Shown here in pieces: positions 23,789 through 34,519 of a stretch of DNA of 34,519 bases. The position numbers and the translations under genes are program-made. The stretch is taken from positions 1 through 34,519 of the forward strand of contig JAFVAT010000011.1 of NCBI GenBank assembly GCA_017480385.1, read 5' to 3'. Positions within the stretch are counted from its first letter, which is position 1. Each line of letters starts with the position of its first letter. Source of the stretch: Alphaproteobacteria bacterium. GTDB lineage: Bacteria; Pseudomonadota; Alphaproteobacteria; CAAGCB01; CAG-977. The notes beneath the pieces were generated by a model that saw only the letters and a program-made list of their open reading frames with translations, ran no database searches and was not told the DNA's origin.

Positions 23789-23816
23789 TTTATAGACGAT
23801 TTTTCAAAAACTGCAA
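23789..23816 (-). promoter_or_regulatory. Sigma-70 promoter of tRNA-Thr
   Basis: In minus-strand sense TTGCAG (23811-23816), 16 bp, TATAAA (23789-23794), 12 bases ahead of the tRNA 5' end. Confidence 0.65.
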
Positions 23817-23845
23817 GCATTTTTTAAACCGTTCCACAAAAAACA

Positions 23846-27530
<3,685 letters not shown>

Positions 27531-27552
27531 TTCGTTCGCCGTTAAAATGGTC

Positions 27553-28668
27553 TTACACTCTCATTGGCATTAAAACAAACAACACGCTGGGATCCGACAT
27601 ATCTGTCAAAACAGTCGGAGAAGCGGAATCCGAAAAAGCAATCTGAACCAGACCGCCTTTAATCTGCTTTAAAACATCTTCCAAATAAACATAGTTAAAG
27701 CCCACATCCATCGGATCAGCCGCATATTTGACTTCCAGTTCGTCCTCCGCACTGCCCTCTTCGGCATTTGCAGCGGAAACCCTGACCAAATCCGGCGCCA
27801 GGGTTAAACGAACTGCACGGGATTTTTCGGACAGACTGGACACACGGTCAACAACCGCCGTCAGCGCCTGAGCATCAACCTCCATAATTTTATCGTTTTC
27901 GGTCGGAATAACGCGTTCATAATCAGGATACGTCCCTTCTATCAACAAAGAGGTCAATACCAAATCCCCAAATGCAAAACGGATTTTATACACTGACAGA
28001 TCAATGCGGACATCGCCCTGTTCCTCCGCCAGCAATTTGCTTAATTCCCCGATTGCCTTGCGCGGAATAATAATTCCTGGCATTCCAGCGGCTCCTTCGG
28101 GAAAAACCGTTTCGGCACAAGCCAGACGATGTCCGTCTGTTGCCACCGCGCGCAGGATTTTTTCCTCTTTGGAAATCGCTTCATGCAAATAGATGCCGTT
28201 CAGATAGAAACGCGTTTCCTCTGTTGAAACCGCAAAGGACGTCCGATCGATCAAATCACGCAAATCAGAAGCTTTCAAGACAAAATGATGCGTCATGTCA
28301 CCGTCAGCAATCGTCGGGAAATCTTCACCGGCCATTGTCGCCAAAGCAAACTTGGCGCGCCCTGCCGTCATTTTCAGCTGATTGTTTTCGGCATTCAGAA
28401 CAAATTCAATTTCAGCACCGTCCGGCAGCTTTCGAACGATTTCGTACAGCTTGTGCGCGGGCGCCGTAATTGATCCGGCGGCATCAACTTTTGCCGGCGT
28501 TTTCTCACTGACTTCCAATTCATTATCCGTAGCGTTCAGAACGATTTCACCGTCCGTCGCCGTGATTTTCACATTTGACAGCAAAGGATTGGTGTGACGA
28601 CGTTCCACCACATTCTGGATATGGGACAGAGACTTTAATAACGCAGCGCGTTCAATTGTAAATTTCAT
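27553..28668 (-). CDS. dnaN: DNA polymerase III beta sliding clamp
   Basis: A 371-residue sliding clamp that keeps DNA polymerase III on its template. It has the three-domain layout, with the start MKFTIERAALLKSLSHIQNV VERR, then NPLLSNVKI and NATDNELEV (domain 1), VATDGHRLACAE (domain 2), and the C-terminal VLTDMSDPSVLFVLMPMRV with the hydrophobic end that lines the partner pocket. Length is normal. It lies between dnaA and recF in the standard bacterial order and has its own likely promoter. Confidence 0.97.
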   Translation of the reverse strand: MKFTIERAALLKSLSHIQNVVERRHTNPLLSNVKITATDGEIVLNATDNELEVSEKTPAKVDAAGSITAPAHKLYEIVRKLPDGAEIEFVLNAENNQLKMTAGRAKFALATMAGEDFPTIADGDMTHHFVLKASDLRDLIDRTSFAVSTEETRFYLNGIYLHEAISKEEKILRAVATDGHRLACAETVFPEGAAGMPGIIIPRKAIGELSKLLAEEQGDVRIDLSVYKIRFAFGDLVLTSLLIEGTYPDYERVIPTENDKIMEVDAQALTAVVDRVSSLSEKSRAVRLTLAPDLVRVSAANAEEGSAEDELEVKYAADPMDVGFNYVYLEDVLKQIKGGLVQIAFSDSASPTVLTDMSDPSVLFVLMPMRV

Positions 28669-28710
28669 CGAAGCAAACTCATCAAAAAAGGTTGAAAACT
28701 ATTTTGGTGC

Positions 28711-28739
28711 AGTATACCACATCTGCTTATTTTCAAAAG
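28711..28739 (-). promoter_or_regulatory. Likely promoter of dnaN
   Basis: In minus-strand sense TATACT (28711-28716) is a strong -10 and CTTTTG (28734-28739) a weak -35 at 17 bp. It stands about 42 bases ahead of the dnaN start. Confidence 0.45.
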
Positions 28740-28802
28740 CAAAAAATAAGTTTGACAGCAAAGATTTTTACCGAGTCGCCATTCGTCAGAAAAAGAAGAT
28801 TC

Positions 28803-30179
28803 CTAAACCGAAAGCATGCGGCGCAAACTGTCTGTTTCTTCTTTGAAAGAGGGATCCGCCGCCCGCAGATTTTCGATTGCTTTAACCGCATGGATTACAG
28901 TCGTATGATCCCGATCAAAAGCCCGTCCGATATCGGGCAGAGACTTTGTTGTCAGCTCTTTTGCCAAAAACATTGCGATCTGACGCGGCCTTGCCACGGG
29001 ACGGTCACGGCGCTTAGAGGTCATTTCCGCCACACGGATATTATAATGTTCGGCGACTTTACGCTGAATTTCCTCTATTGTGACACGGCGGTCCAGAACG
29101 CTCAAAATGTCCCGCAAAATATCGCAGGTGCGTTCCAAAGTCACCTCTCCACCCATTAGCTGGACATGCGCGGCTACCCGCAAAAGCGCCCCCTCCAGTT
29201 CGCGCACACTGGACGTGATCTTTTCCGCCAGAAAGGAAATAACCTCCTGCGGGACATATACGCCCAGATTTTGAGCCTTGCTTTCCAAAATGCCCATGCG
29301 CAGCTCAAAAGTCGTCTGATGAATATCCGCAACCAATCCGGACCCCAGCCTTGTTTTCAAGCGCTCTTCAATTCCTTCCAGATTAACCGGAGGCTTATCC
29401 GCGGATAAAACGATTTGTTTCCCGCTACCGACCAACGCATTAAAAGTGTGGAAAAATTCATCCTGCGTATTCTCTTTGCCGATCAAAAACTGCACATCGT
29501 CAATCATCAGCACATCAACTTTGCGCAGTTCTTCCTTAAACGACAGCGTATCCTTATAACGGATTGCCCGAATAAACAGATACATGAACTTTTCCGCCGA
29601 CAAATAAACAACCCGGCGGAACGGATCGTGTTCGCGGATATACCATGCGATCGAGTGCATCAAATGCGTTTTCCCCAACCCCGCGCCGGAATATAAATAC
29701 AGAGGATTAAAGGAAGGAGTCGCAGACTCCGCCACACGTCTGGCCGCAGCATAAGCAAATTCATTCGGTGCGCCGACCACAAAATTATCAAACGTAAAGC
29801 GCGGATCCAATGCCGTTGACAAAACGTCCTTTTCCGATTCCATCAACCCGGAAGCCGACGCCTGAGTCTGTTCCACCTCCGCTTTTTCAGGAGCCGCCGG
29901 AGTTTCCGCAAAAGCCGGACTGCCGACCTCGAATTTAATGCGCAGGACATCGGGATTTTCACTCTGCCATGCCTGTGTAATTTCATTGGAAAAATTGCGC
30001 GCGATATAGCTGCAGAAGAAATTCGTCGGCAAAAATAATGTCAAAGTACCGTCTTTCAGTCCGCCGACCGACAACGATTTCAGCCATGTATCAAAAACAG
30101 ACGCGCCCAACAGCCCGCGCAGACGCGTTTCAACAGCGTAAGCCTGTGATGCAACGGAATCCTGTTTTTTCTTAACCAT
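28803..30179 (-). CDS. dnaA: Chromosomal replication initiator DnaA
   Basis: A 458-residue AAA+ initiator. Domain I (about 10-90) has VFDTWLKSLSVGG...LTLFLPTNFFCSYIARNFS. A short variable domain II (about 95-130) is Glu/Ala/Ser-rich. Domain III has YSGAGLGKTHLMHSI (Walker A), DVLMIDDVQFLIGKE (Walker B) and LGSGLVADI. Domain IV ends with the DnaA signature RPVARPRQIAMFLAKELTTK, then DRDHTTVIHAVKAIENL. I chose the ATG at 30177-30179 (MVKKKQDSVASQ), preceded by GGGAT, over a start 15 codons earlier. It is first in the dnaA-dnaN-recF-gyrB group and has a good promoter. Confidence 0.97.
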   Translation of the reverse strand: MVKKKQDSVASQAYAVETRLRGLLGASVFDTWLKSLSVGGLKDGTLTLFLPTNFFCSYIARNFSNEITQAWQSENPDVLRIKFEVGSPAFAETPAAPEKAEVEQTQASASGLMESEKDVLSTALDPRFTFDNFVVGAPNEFAYAAARRVAESATPSFNPLYLYSGAGLGKTHLMHSIAWYIREHDPFRRVVYLSAEKFMYLFIRAIRYKDTLSFKEELRKVDVLMIDDVQFLIGKENTQDEFFHTFNALVGSGKQIVLSADKPPVNLEGIEERLKTRLGSGLVADIHQTTFELRMGILESKAQNLGVYVPQEVISFLAEKITSSVRELEGALLRVAAHVQLMGGEVTLERTCDILRDILSVLDRRVTIEEIQRKVAEHYNIRVAEMTSKRRDRPVARPRQIAMFLAKELTTKSLPDIGRAFDRDHTTVIHAVKAIENLRAADPSFKEETDSLRRMLSV

Positions 30180-30224
30180 CAGCTTATCCCAAAAAGTATA
30201 ACCGTTTTTAAAACCAGCCGGCAA

Positions 30225-30253
30225 ATAATAGGAGGAGACAAATCGAAAGGCAA
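30225..30253 (-). promoter_or_regulatory. Sigma-70 promoter of dnaA
   Basis: In minus-strand sense TTGCCT (30248-30253), 17 bp, TATTAT (30225-30230). Transcription would start near 30218 and give a leader of about 40 nt. No clear DnaA-box cluster is visible beside it. Confidence 0.65.
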
Positions 30254-30354
30254 GCCCTGCCGGACAGAAAAAGAAAATAAAAAGTCTTGACTCAAGATGT
30301 AGTGGTCACACGTTCCGAATCAAACAATTGTACAGCAAAAGAATCCCCGACAAA

Positions 30355-30389
30355 TAAAAAGCAGACCATTTATTTTAAAACAGTCTGCT
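30355..30389 (-). terminator. Terminator downstream of rpsT
   Basis: In minus-strand sense AGCAGAC (30383-30389) pairs with GTCTGCT (30360-30366) around a 16-nt AT-rich loop, followed by TTTTT. It ends transcription from rpsT before dnaA. Confidence 0.65.
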
Positions 30390-30459
30390 TCAAATTCGAA
30401 ATCTTTTATTTACAAAACGATACCCGGCCCCGCCGGACAGAGGTTTTATAAACGGCGAA

Positions 30460-30723
30460 CTACCCTAAAGCCTTGACACGTGCGGACAAGCGGGAAACCC
30501 TGCGCGCAGCGGTATTTTTGTGCAAAACACCCTTTGAAACGGCACGCATAATTTCCGATTCGGCCGTACGGAAGGCCTGCACAGCGGCAGCCTTGTCGCC
30601 GCTGGTCAAAGCGGTTTCAAATTTTTTCGTAAACGTATGAACGCGGGATTTTCTGGCGGCATTAAAAGCTGCACGGCGGGCGTTACGACGAATACGTTGT
30701 TTTGACGAAAGATGATTAGCCAT
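30460..30723 (-). CDS. rpsT: 30S ribosomal protein S20
   Basis: An 87-residue S20, which binds the 5' domain and helix 44 of 16S rRNA. It has the typical basic start [20 protein letters not shown] and the late [20 protein letters not shown], and two long helices between. It lies between the crotonase and dnaA, its usual alphaproteobacterial position, with its own strong promoter and terminator. Confidence 0.97.
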   Translation of the reverse strand: MANHLSSKQRIRRNARRAAFNAARKSRVHTFTKKFETALTSGDKAAAVQAFRTAESEIMRAVSKGVLHKNTAARRVSRLSARVKALG

Positions 30724-30761
30724 TTTTTTTTCCTGTTTCCTAAAAAAGAACTAAGGTAGGT

Positions 30762-30791
30762 TTTATACAATCAAACAAAAGCAAAAGTCAA
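30762..30791 (-). promoter_or_regulatory. Sigma-70 promoter of rpsT
   Basis: In minus-strand sense TTGACT (30786-30791), 18 bp, TATAAA (30762-30767). It partly sits just behind the stop of the crotonase gene, giving rpsT independent expression. Confidence 0.7.
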
Positions 30792-30799
30792 GGGATAAA

Positions 30800-31555
30800 C
30801 TACTTATGCTCAAACTTTGGCGCACGATTTTCTTTCAGCGCCTGCAGCCCTTCCCTGGCATCAGCCGAAAGCAAAGATAATCGGGCAATGGTTCCTTCAT
30901 TTTTCAAAGAAAGAGCACACGCGTCCGCAACAGCCTGTTTTGCCAGCCGCACGCCGGCAGCGGGCATAGCCGCGATACGTTCAGCGGTTTCACCTACCTC
31001 GTTTAATAAATTAACCGAATCCACCACACGCGAAACCAGCCCGCAGGCCAAAGCTTCTTCAGCGGAAATATGGCGTCCGGTCAACAACAGATCCGCGGCT
31101 TTGGCCCGTCCGACTCGACCGGTCAGCAGCGATACACCGCCTAATTGCGGCAAAACGCCCAACGTGATTTCCGGAAAGCCAAATCTGGCATTATCCGCCG
31201 CGATAACAATATCGCTCAGCAGCACCAATTCCAATCCGCCGCCGAAAGCATATCCCGCGACGGCAGCGATAATCGGTTTTGAACACGCCTGAATCATCTG
31301 CACGCTATGGCCGTATAAATCGCCGTCGCCTCCCTGAACGGAAGCAAATTCCGACATATCCGTTCCCGCGGCGAAAAAATCTCCGGCCCCTTTCAGCACG
31401 ATGACACGGATTGTTTTTTCTGCATCAAAAGCCCGGACGGCTTCGGCCAGTTCGTACATCATCGCCGCGCACACCGCATTCATTGAAGCCGGGCGGTTCA
31501 ACGTAATCAATCCGACAGCGCCGCTGTTTTCAACCGTAATTGTTTCAAAATCCAT
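30800..31555 (-). CDS. Enoyl-CoA hydratase/isomerase (crotonase) family enzyme
   Basis: A 251-residue crotonase-fold enzyme. It has LNRPASMNAV, the oxyanion-hole segment FFAAGTDMSEF (less usual than CAGADL), and AFGGGLELVLLSDIVIAAD with the catalytic Glu of GGGLEL. FGFPEITLGVLPQLGG carries the second catalytic Glu. Both catalytic glutamates of true enoyl-CoA hydratases are thus present, so it probably hydrates an enoyl-CoA, e.g. in fatty-acid beta-oxidation. It starts three bases after the stop of the exported 126-aa gene upstream, so both are one transcript. This pair beside rpsT-dnaA is a recurrent alphaproteobacterial arrangement. Confidence 0.92.
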   Translation of the reverse strand: MDFETITVENSGAVGLITLNRPASMNAVCAAMMYELAEAVRAFDAEKTIRVIVLKGAGDFFAAGTDMSEFASVQGGDGDLYGHSVQMIQACSKPIIAAVAGYAFGGGLELVLLSDIVIAADNARFGFPEITLGVLPQLGGVSLLTGRVGRAKAADLLLTGRHISAEEALACGLVSRVVDSVNLLNEVGETAERIAAMPAAGVRLAKQAVADACALSLKNEGTIARLSLLSADAREGLQALKENRAPKFEHK

Positions 31556-31558
31556 GTT

Positions 31559-31939
31559 TTAATCCTTTTCCCGTGTCATTAATTCAAAGCGTACGGACGC
31601 CGGCGTCCCGTCATCAACGGAAATCGTCAGCATTTCGCCTTCCCGCATATAAGAAACGGAAGACGTTTTTTTATTTTCGGACAAACGCTTCCACCCCAAC
31701 TGCGGCAGAGTTTTGTTATAAAAATCCACAATTTTTTGTTTGCCGATCTGACTGCTTTGGGCATAAGCCTCAATAATTCTGCCGGACGGCGCATCAAAAG
31801 AAACAGCCGCCTCTTCCGACTGTTTTAATCCTTCCATCAACGGCAGATCTTCGAATCCGGACATAAAAGCGCTTTCCGCCGCCGCACCGGAAGCGGAAAA
31901 AAACAGACCGGCCCATAAAATCAATAAAAACTTCCTCAT
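31559..31939 (-). CDS. Exported alphaproteobacterial protein of unknown function
   Basis: A 126-residue protein with signal peptide MRKFLLILWAGLFFSASGAA (cleavage near AAA-E). The mature start FMSGFEDLPLMEGL, then FDAPSGRIIEAYAQSS, then KIVDFYNKTLPQLGWKRL form a pattern I know from conserved alphaproteobacterial hypotheticals coded beside this crotonase. No enzyme motif is seen. The periplasmic domain is about 105 residues and looks like a small alpha/beta fold. Its spacing to the crotonase gene (3 bp) suggests a transcriptional unit, not necessarily a shared function. Confidence 0.8.
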   Translation of the reverse strand: MRKFLLILWAGLFFSASGAAAESAFMSGFEDLPLMEGLKQSEEAAVSFDAPSGRIIEAYAQSSQIGKQKIVDFYNKTLPQLGWKRLSENKKTSSVSYMREGEMLTISVDDGTPASVRFELMTREKD

Positions 31940-32042
31940 GTTTTCTGTTTATATCATTTTTTGAATATTCTCACCAGAAAAATACTGTCTCTTGCCAAAA
32001 TATCCATTATTATAAATCAGTTTTCAGTCAGGAAGGACCTCT

Positions 32043-33371
32043 TTGTTTTTATTCAGAAAACCGTTATATGCCTATGATTTGTATGCCTTCAGCCGCCGTT
32101 TGGCCGAATTTCGGTCTCAATCGGTACTGAAAACCCTGCCTTTGCGTTTTTTAACTCAGCCTTCCGGCCATAAAGTCTTATCCGACCTGCCGGAAAACGA
32201 AACGGACCGTTTAACGCTTTTTCTGCGGCATTCCGGCGTCCCGGAACAAACTCTGGCGGTTTATTCGGCACTGTATCCCGATGTGATTGGCGAGGATTTG
32301 GCAAACAGTTTATTTCAATCTTTTTGGCAACTACCCGCTTTTCCCGACAAAATTTCCGGTCAAGACCAAAAACGCTCCATACGGCTGCTTAAACTGTTCT
32401 ATGCGCTGAGCCTTGAACAAAAAGCGCCCGCAGAATTAATCGAACGGTTTGAAGGATTTTTACGGGAAGCTCTGGATTTTCGATTAGAAGCCGCGGCGTT
32501 GGAACAATTTAACGACGCTTTTTACGAATATGACCATATTCATGCTGTTTTGCCCGACTGGCCGAAAACAACGAAAAATGAATTAGTTTTGCAAAGACCG
32601 CCTTCTCTGCTGCCCTTAAGGGATTCGCCGAATAAAACCAAAACAGCCGCCGCACTGACCCAAGCGGTTGTTTCGATGCTGTTCCGACACGGCCTGCTGC
32701 TGCTGCCCGTTCCGGCGGCCTGTCAAACCGATGCATCGGGAAATTTATACTTCGTCCGAATCCGTTTTCCTCTTGTTCTAACACAGAAAGAACGTTTCTT
32801 CCTCAGCTCTTTTACAGAATCCCTGACAACCCGAAATTATTCAGCCGCGGTCGGAGCCCTGTCCGCATTCGGATACGCTGCAGCCGATACAGCCCTTTTA
32901 TTGGAACAAATAGATCAGGAAACATCGCTTATGACGCCGGCGGAAAAAGCTGAGGCCTTTTTAAAAAAACTGCCGACCGCACCATTTTTTATGCGTTATG
33001 GTGTTTCGGTTTTAAAAGCGACGGAAGCCTTATGCCGGCAGGAATTAGGCATCGGTCAGAAGCTTTGGTCATCTGCTGCCGAGGAATTGGCCGACGCATT
33101 GCCTCAAGGCAAAACGGCCCGTCCGATTTTTCAAAAAACAGCTGATCAATTCAGGCAAATCTTTTCTTTTGCGCCGCACCAATTGGAACGTTTGGAAATG
33201 CAGAACAAAAAAATACCGACTTTTCAAACAAATCCGGAAAAATTATCCGAAATGCTGACTCGGCAAACTATCGGAGCGCAGTTTCATTCAAAGCGCCGCC
33301 CGCCGTGGTCATTTTGGCTTTTTTTAATAGTTGCCTGTGCTTTAAGCGCCGGCCTGCTTTTTCTGAACTAA
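32043..33371 (+). CDS. Degenerate UbiB/ABC1-type pseudokinase-like membrane protein
   Basis: A 442-residue protein that I read as a distant UbiB relative: the order and spacing match UbiB blocks PDVIGEDLA (79-87; UbiB PDLVGEE), LPAF (97-100), FLREALDFRLEAAALEQF (about 139-156; UbiB ELDLRLEAAA), SMLFRHGLLLLPV (211-223; UbiB F-HADMHPGN) and FTESLTTRNYSAAVGALSAFGY (about 257-278; UbiB GFLTRDYRRVAEVHFEAGY), plus a C-terminal membrane helix (about 423-441). Yet the KxGQ, Ala-rich, VAVK-Lys, HADxHPGN and DFG elements are absent, and about 50 residues of the N-lobe are missing. It starts at TTG 32043 with AAGGA five bases ahead. It lies between dnaA and dut, where alphaproteobacteria keep ubiB. The frame is intact. 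Confidence 0.65.
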   Translation: MFLFRKPLYAYDLYAFSRRLAEFRSQSVLKTLPLRFLTQPSGHKVLSDLPENETDRLTLFLRHSGVPEQTLAVYSALYPDVIGEDLANSLFQSFWQLPAFPDKISGQDQKRSIRLLKLFYALSLEQKAPAELIERFEGFLREALDFRLEAAALEQFNDAFYEYDHIHAVLPDWPKTTKNELVLQRPPSLLPLRDSPNKTKTAAALTQAVVSMLFRHGLLLLPVPAACQTDASGNLYFVRIRFPLVLTQKERFFLSSFTESLTTRNYSAAVGALSAFGYAAADTALLLEQIDQETSLMTPAEKAEAFLKKLPTAPFFMRYGVSVLKATEALCRQELGIGQKLWSSAAEELADALPQGKTARPIFQKTADQFRQIFSFAPHQLERLEMQNKKIPTFQTNPEKLSEMLTRQTIGAQFHSKRRPPWSFWLFLIVACALSAGLLFLN

Positions 33372-33375
33372 CACC

Positions 33376-33903
33376 TTAAAATGCCGGCAAAGACGCTCTT
33401 TGAGCCGGGCTCATCGCCAAATAAACGGCGCGCACATTGTCATAAGCGGAAGAAACTCCCATATGGGCCGCCTGTAAATAATACGTATATGATTTCTGCA
33501 AATCCTGCCGCAGTCCGGTTCCCGTTGCATACATCCATGCCAGCAATTCAATGGCTTCGGGATTTTCATGTTCGGACAAACGGCGAATCTCAGCCAAATC
33601 AAACGGAGACACATCGCCCTTTTTAACGGCAAGGACGATATCCTGCCATTGACGCCCGGTTTCAAACGCCGCCGGTTTTTGTGTATGCTTTTCAAAATAG
33701 GCCTTTTTTTCCTGCCAAATCGCTTCCGGTTTCGAATCCGCCTTTTTAAAGGTTAACAGCGGCTCATTTAAGGCGGAACGACTGCCATTCTGTTCCGATC
33801 CGACCAAATTGCGGTACATTTGATCAACCGTCAACCCGAAAGCAAACCCTTCAGAAATATTGCCGAAAACAAGCACTATTCCCAAAAAAATATAACGCGA
33901 CAC
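33376..33903 (-). CDS. Exported Sel1-repeat protein
   Basis: A 175-residue protein with a GTG start (33901-33903) and a signal peptide (MSRYIFLGIVLVFGNISEGF, cleavage near AFG). The second half has one clear Sel1-like repeat, NPEAIELLAWMYATGTGLRQ then DLQKSYTYYLQAAHMG, and a second partial one (VSSAYDNVRAVYLAM). Sel1 repeats are tetratricopeptide-like protein-binding modules. It converges on the UbiB relative with only 4 bp between stops. The likely role is a periplasmic adaptor; no partner is visible. Confidence 0.75.
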   Translation of the reverse strand: MSRYIFLGIVLVFGNISEGFAFGLTVDQMYRNLVGSEQNGSRSALNEPLLTFKKADSKPEAIWQEKKAYFEKHTQKPAAFETGRQWQDIVLAVKKGDVSPFDLAEIRRLSEHENPEAIELLAWMYATGTGLRQDLQKSYTYYLQAAHMGVSSAYDNVRAVYLAMSPAQRASLPAF

Positions 33904-34000
33904 GGCCTAATCCCTATTTAATCAAGAGTATGTTAAGAATTTTATTGTATCCTTATAAAACCTTTTGAAGCAAAAATCCATAAAAATGGAAAAGACAGTC

Positions 34001-34450
34001 ATGAATAAAATACCAATTCCTGTTTTCCGCAACGTTGACGGAAATGATTTGCCCCTGCCTTCTTACGCCACACAAAACTCTGCCGGAATGGATTTGTATG
34101 CGGCTATTCCGGGATCTTTAACGATTCCGCCGCACAGCTGGGAAAAAATTCCTACCGGCATCAGCATGGCCCTGCCCTATGGTTTTGAAGCGCAAATTCG
34201 ATCCCGATCCGGACTGGCCCTGACAGACGGCATTATCGTGCTTAACGCTCCGGGAACGATTGATGCGGATTACCGCGGCGAAATTTTTGTCATTCTGTAT
34301 AATGCCGGCAGCAAAGTCTTTTTGCTCAAGCGGGGTATGAGGATCGCTCAAATGGTTATTGCGCCGGTTCTGCAGGCTGAATGGCAGGAAATCAGCGCTC
34401 TGAGCACGACCCAGCGCGGTTCGGGCGGTTTCGGATCGACAGGCATTTAA
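34001..34450 (+). CDS. dut: dUTP diphosphatase (dUTPase)
   Basis: A 149-residue trimeric dUTPase that cleaves dUTP to dUMP and pyrophosphate. Five motifs are visible: SAGMDLYAA (I), RSRSGLAL (II), GTIDADYRGEIFVIL (III), RGMRIAQMVIAP (IV) and RGSGGFGSTG (V). I chose the ATG at 34001 (MNKIPIPVFR), with GGAAAAG ahead, over upstream in-frame TTG/ATG starts because family members begin there. Its position near ubiB and dnaA is normal for the class. Confidence 0.97.
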   Translation: MNKIPIPVFRNVDGNDLPLPSYATQNSAGMDLYAAIPGSLTIPPHSWEKIPTGISMALPYGFEAQIRSRSGLALTDGIIVLNAPGTIDADYRGEIFVILYNAGSKVFLLKRGMRIAQMVIAPVLQAEWQEISALSTTQRGSGGFGSTGI

Positions 34451-34452
34451 AC

Positions 34453-34519
34453 ATGCTTTTCCTAGCCCTTTTAGTGATTTTTTCGGTCTGTTCTCCCGCT
34501 CAGGCCCAAACTGGATTGC
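34453..34519 (+). CDS. Exported protein, 5' end only
   Basis: An ATG two bases after the dut stop opens a frame to the window edge. The 22 visible residues are a signal peptide, MLFLALLVIFSVCSPAQAQT, with an AQA cleavage site. It is probably co-transcribed with dut; no family can be told from this. Confidence 0.6.
   Translation, partial: MLFLALLVIFSVCSPAQAQTGL

Noticed and set aside
28711-30353. Origin between dnaA and dnaN or upstream of dnaA
   Set aside because: No cluster of DnaA boxes or AT-rich unwinding element could be seen by eye in either spacer.

Overview
The window looks like chromosomal DNA of an uncultured, moderately AT-rich alphaproteobacterium, possibly one of the gut-associated Rhodospirillales/RF32-like lineages (the lineage is inference). 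The evidence is core gene order. The minus-strand run rpsT, dnaA, dnaN, recF, gyrB lies beside a crotonase and an exported 'FMSGFEDLPLM' protein, with a UbiB relative and dut close by. A gatC-gatA-gatB run next to ruvX is also typical of alphaproteobacteria. TAA, TAG and TGA are all used as stops, and ATG, GTG and TTG starts all occur.

Layout. 1-4.4 kb: the 3' end of a Cys-rich exported protein, a DUF805 membrane protein, a large AsmA-family protein and tRNA-Ser(GCU). 4.5-9.6 kb: gatCAB followed by three small unknown ORFs, a decayed queuosine-precursor (VUT/YhhQ) transporter gene broken over three frames, and ruvX. 9.6-23.2 kb: an accessory stretch bounded by two paralogous HExxH-type putative metallopeptidases, both on the minus strand. 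Inside it are an MscS channel, two Cys-rich exported proteins behind a 13-C homopolymer, an ECF sigma/anti-sigma/metal-sensor operon, a probable small RNA, an orphan ribbon-helix-helix protein and a tightly overlapping seven-gene operon. 23.7-30.8 kb: tRNA-Thr(CGU), gyrB, recF, dnaN, dnaA and rpsT. 30.8-34.5 kb: the crotonase, an exported protein, a catalytically dead-looking UbiB relative, a Sel1-type protein, dut and the start of an exported protein.

Most interesting. (1) The seven-gene operon at 17.48-22.16 kb encodes a methyltransferase, a 42-aa peptide, an alpha/beta hydrolase, a split transketolase, a protein that resembles DIT1/PvcA isocyanide synthases, and a RidA-type protein. Isocyanide synthases use ribulose-5-phosphate, so pairing with a transketolase suggests an undescribed small-molecule pathway. 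(2) The UbiB relative between dnaA and dut keeps an intact 442-codon frame but has lost every recognisable kinase motif. (3) The poly-C tract in front of the tandem-repeat Cys-rich surface protein looks like a phase-variation switch. (4) A roughly 78-nt sRNA candidate has a near-consensus promoter and an intrinsic terminator. (5) The metal-sensing ECF operon encodes a sensor with an unusual His/Cys/Met/Lys-rich tail. All family names come from reading motifs by eye; no database search was run.
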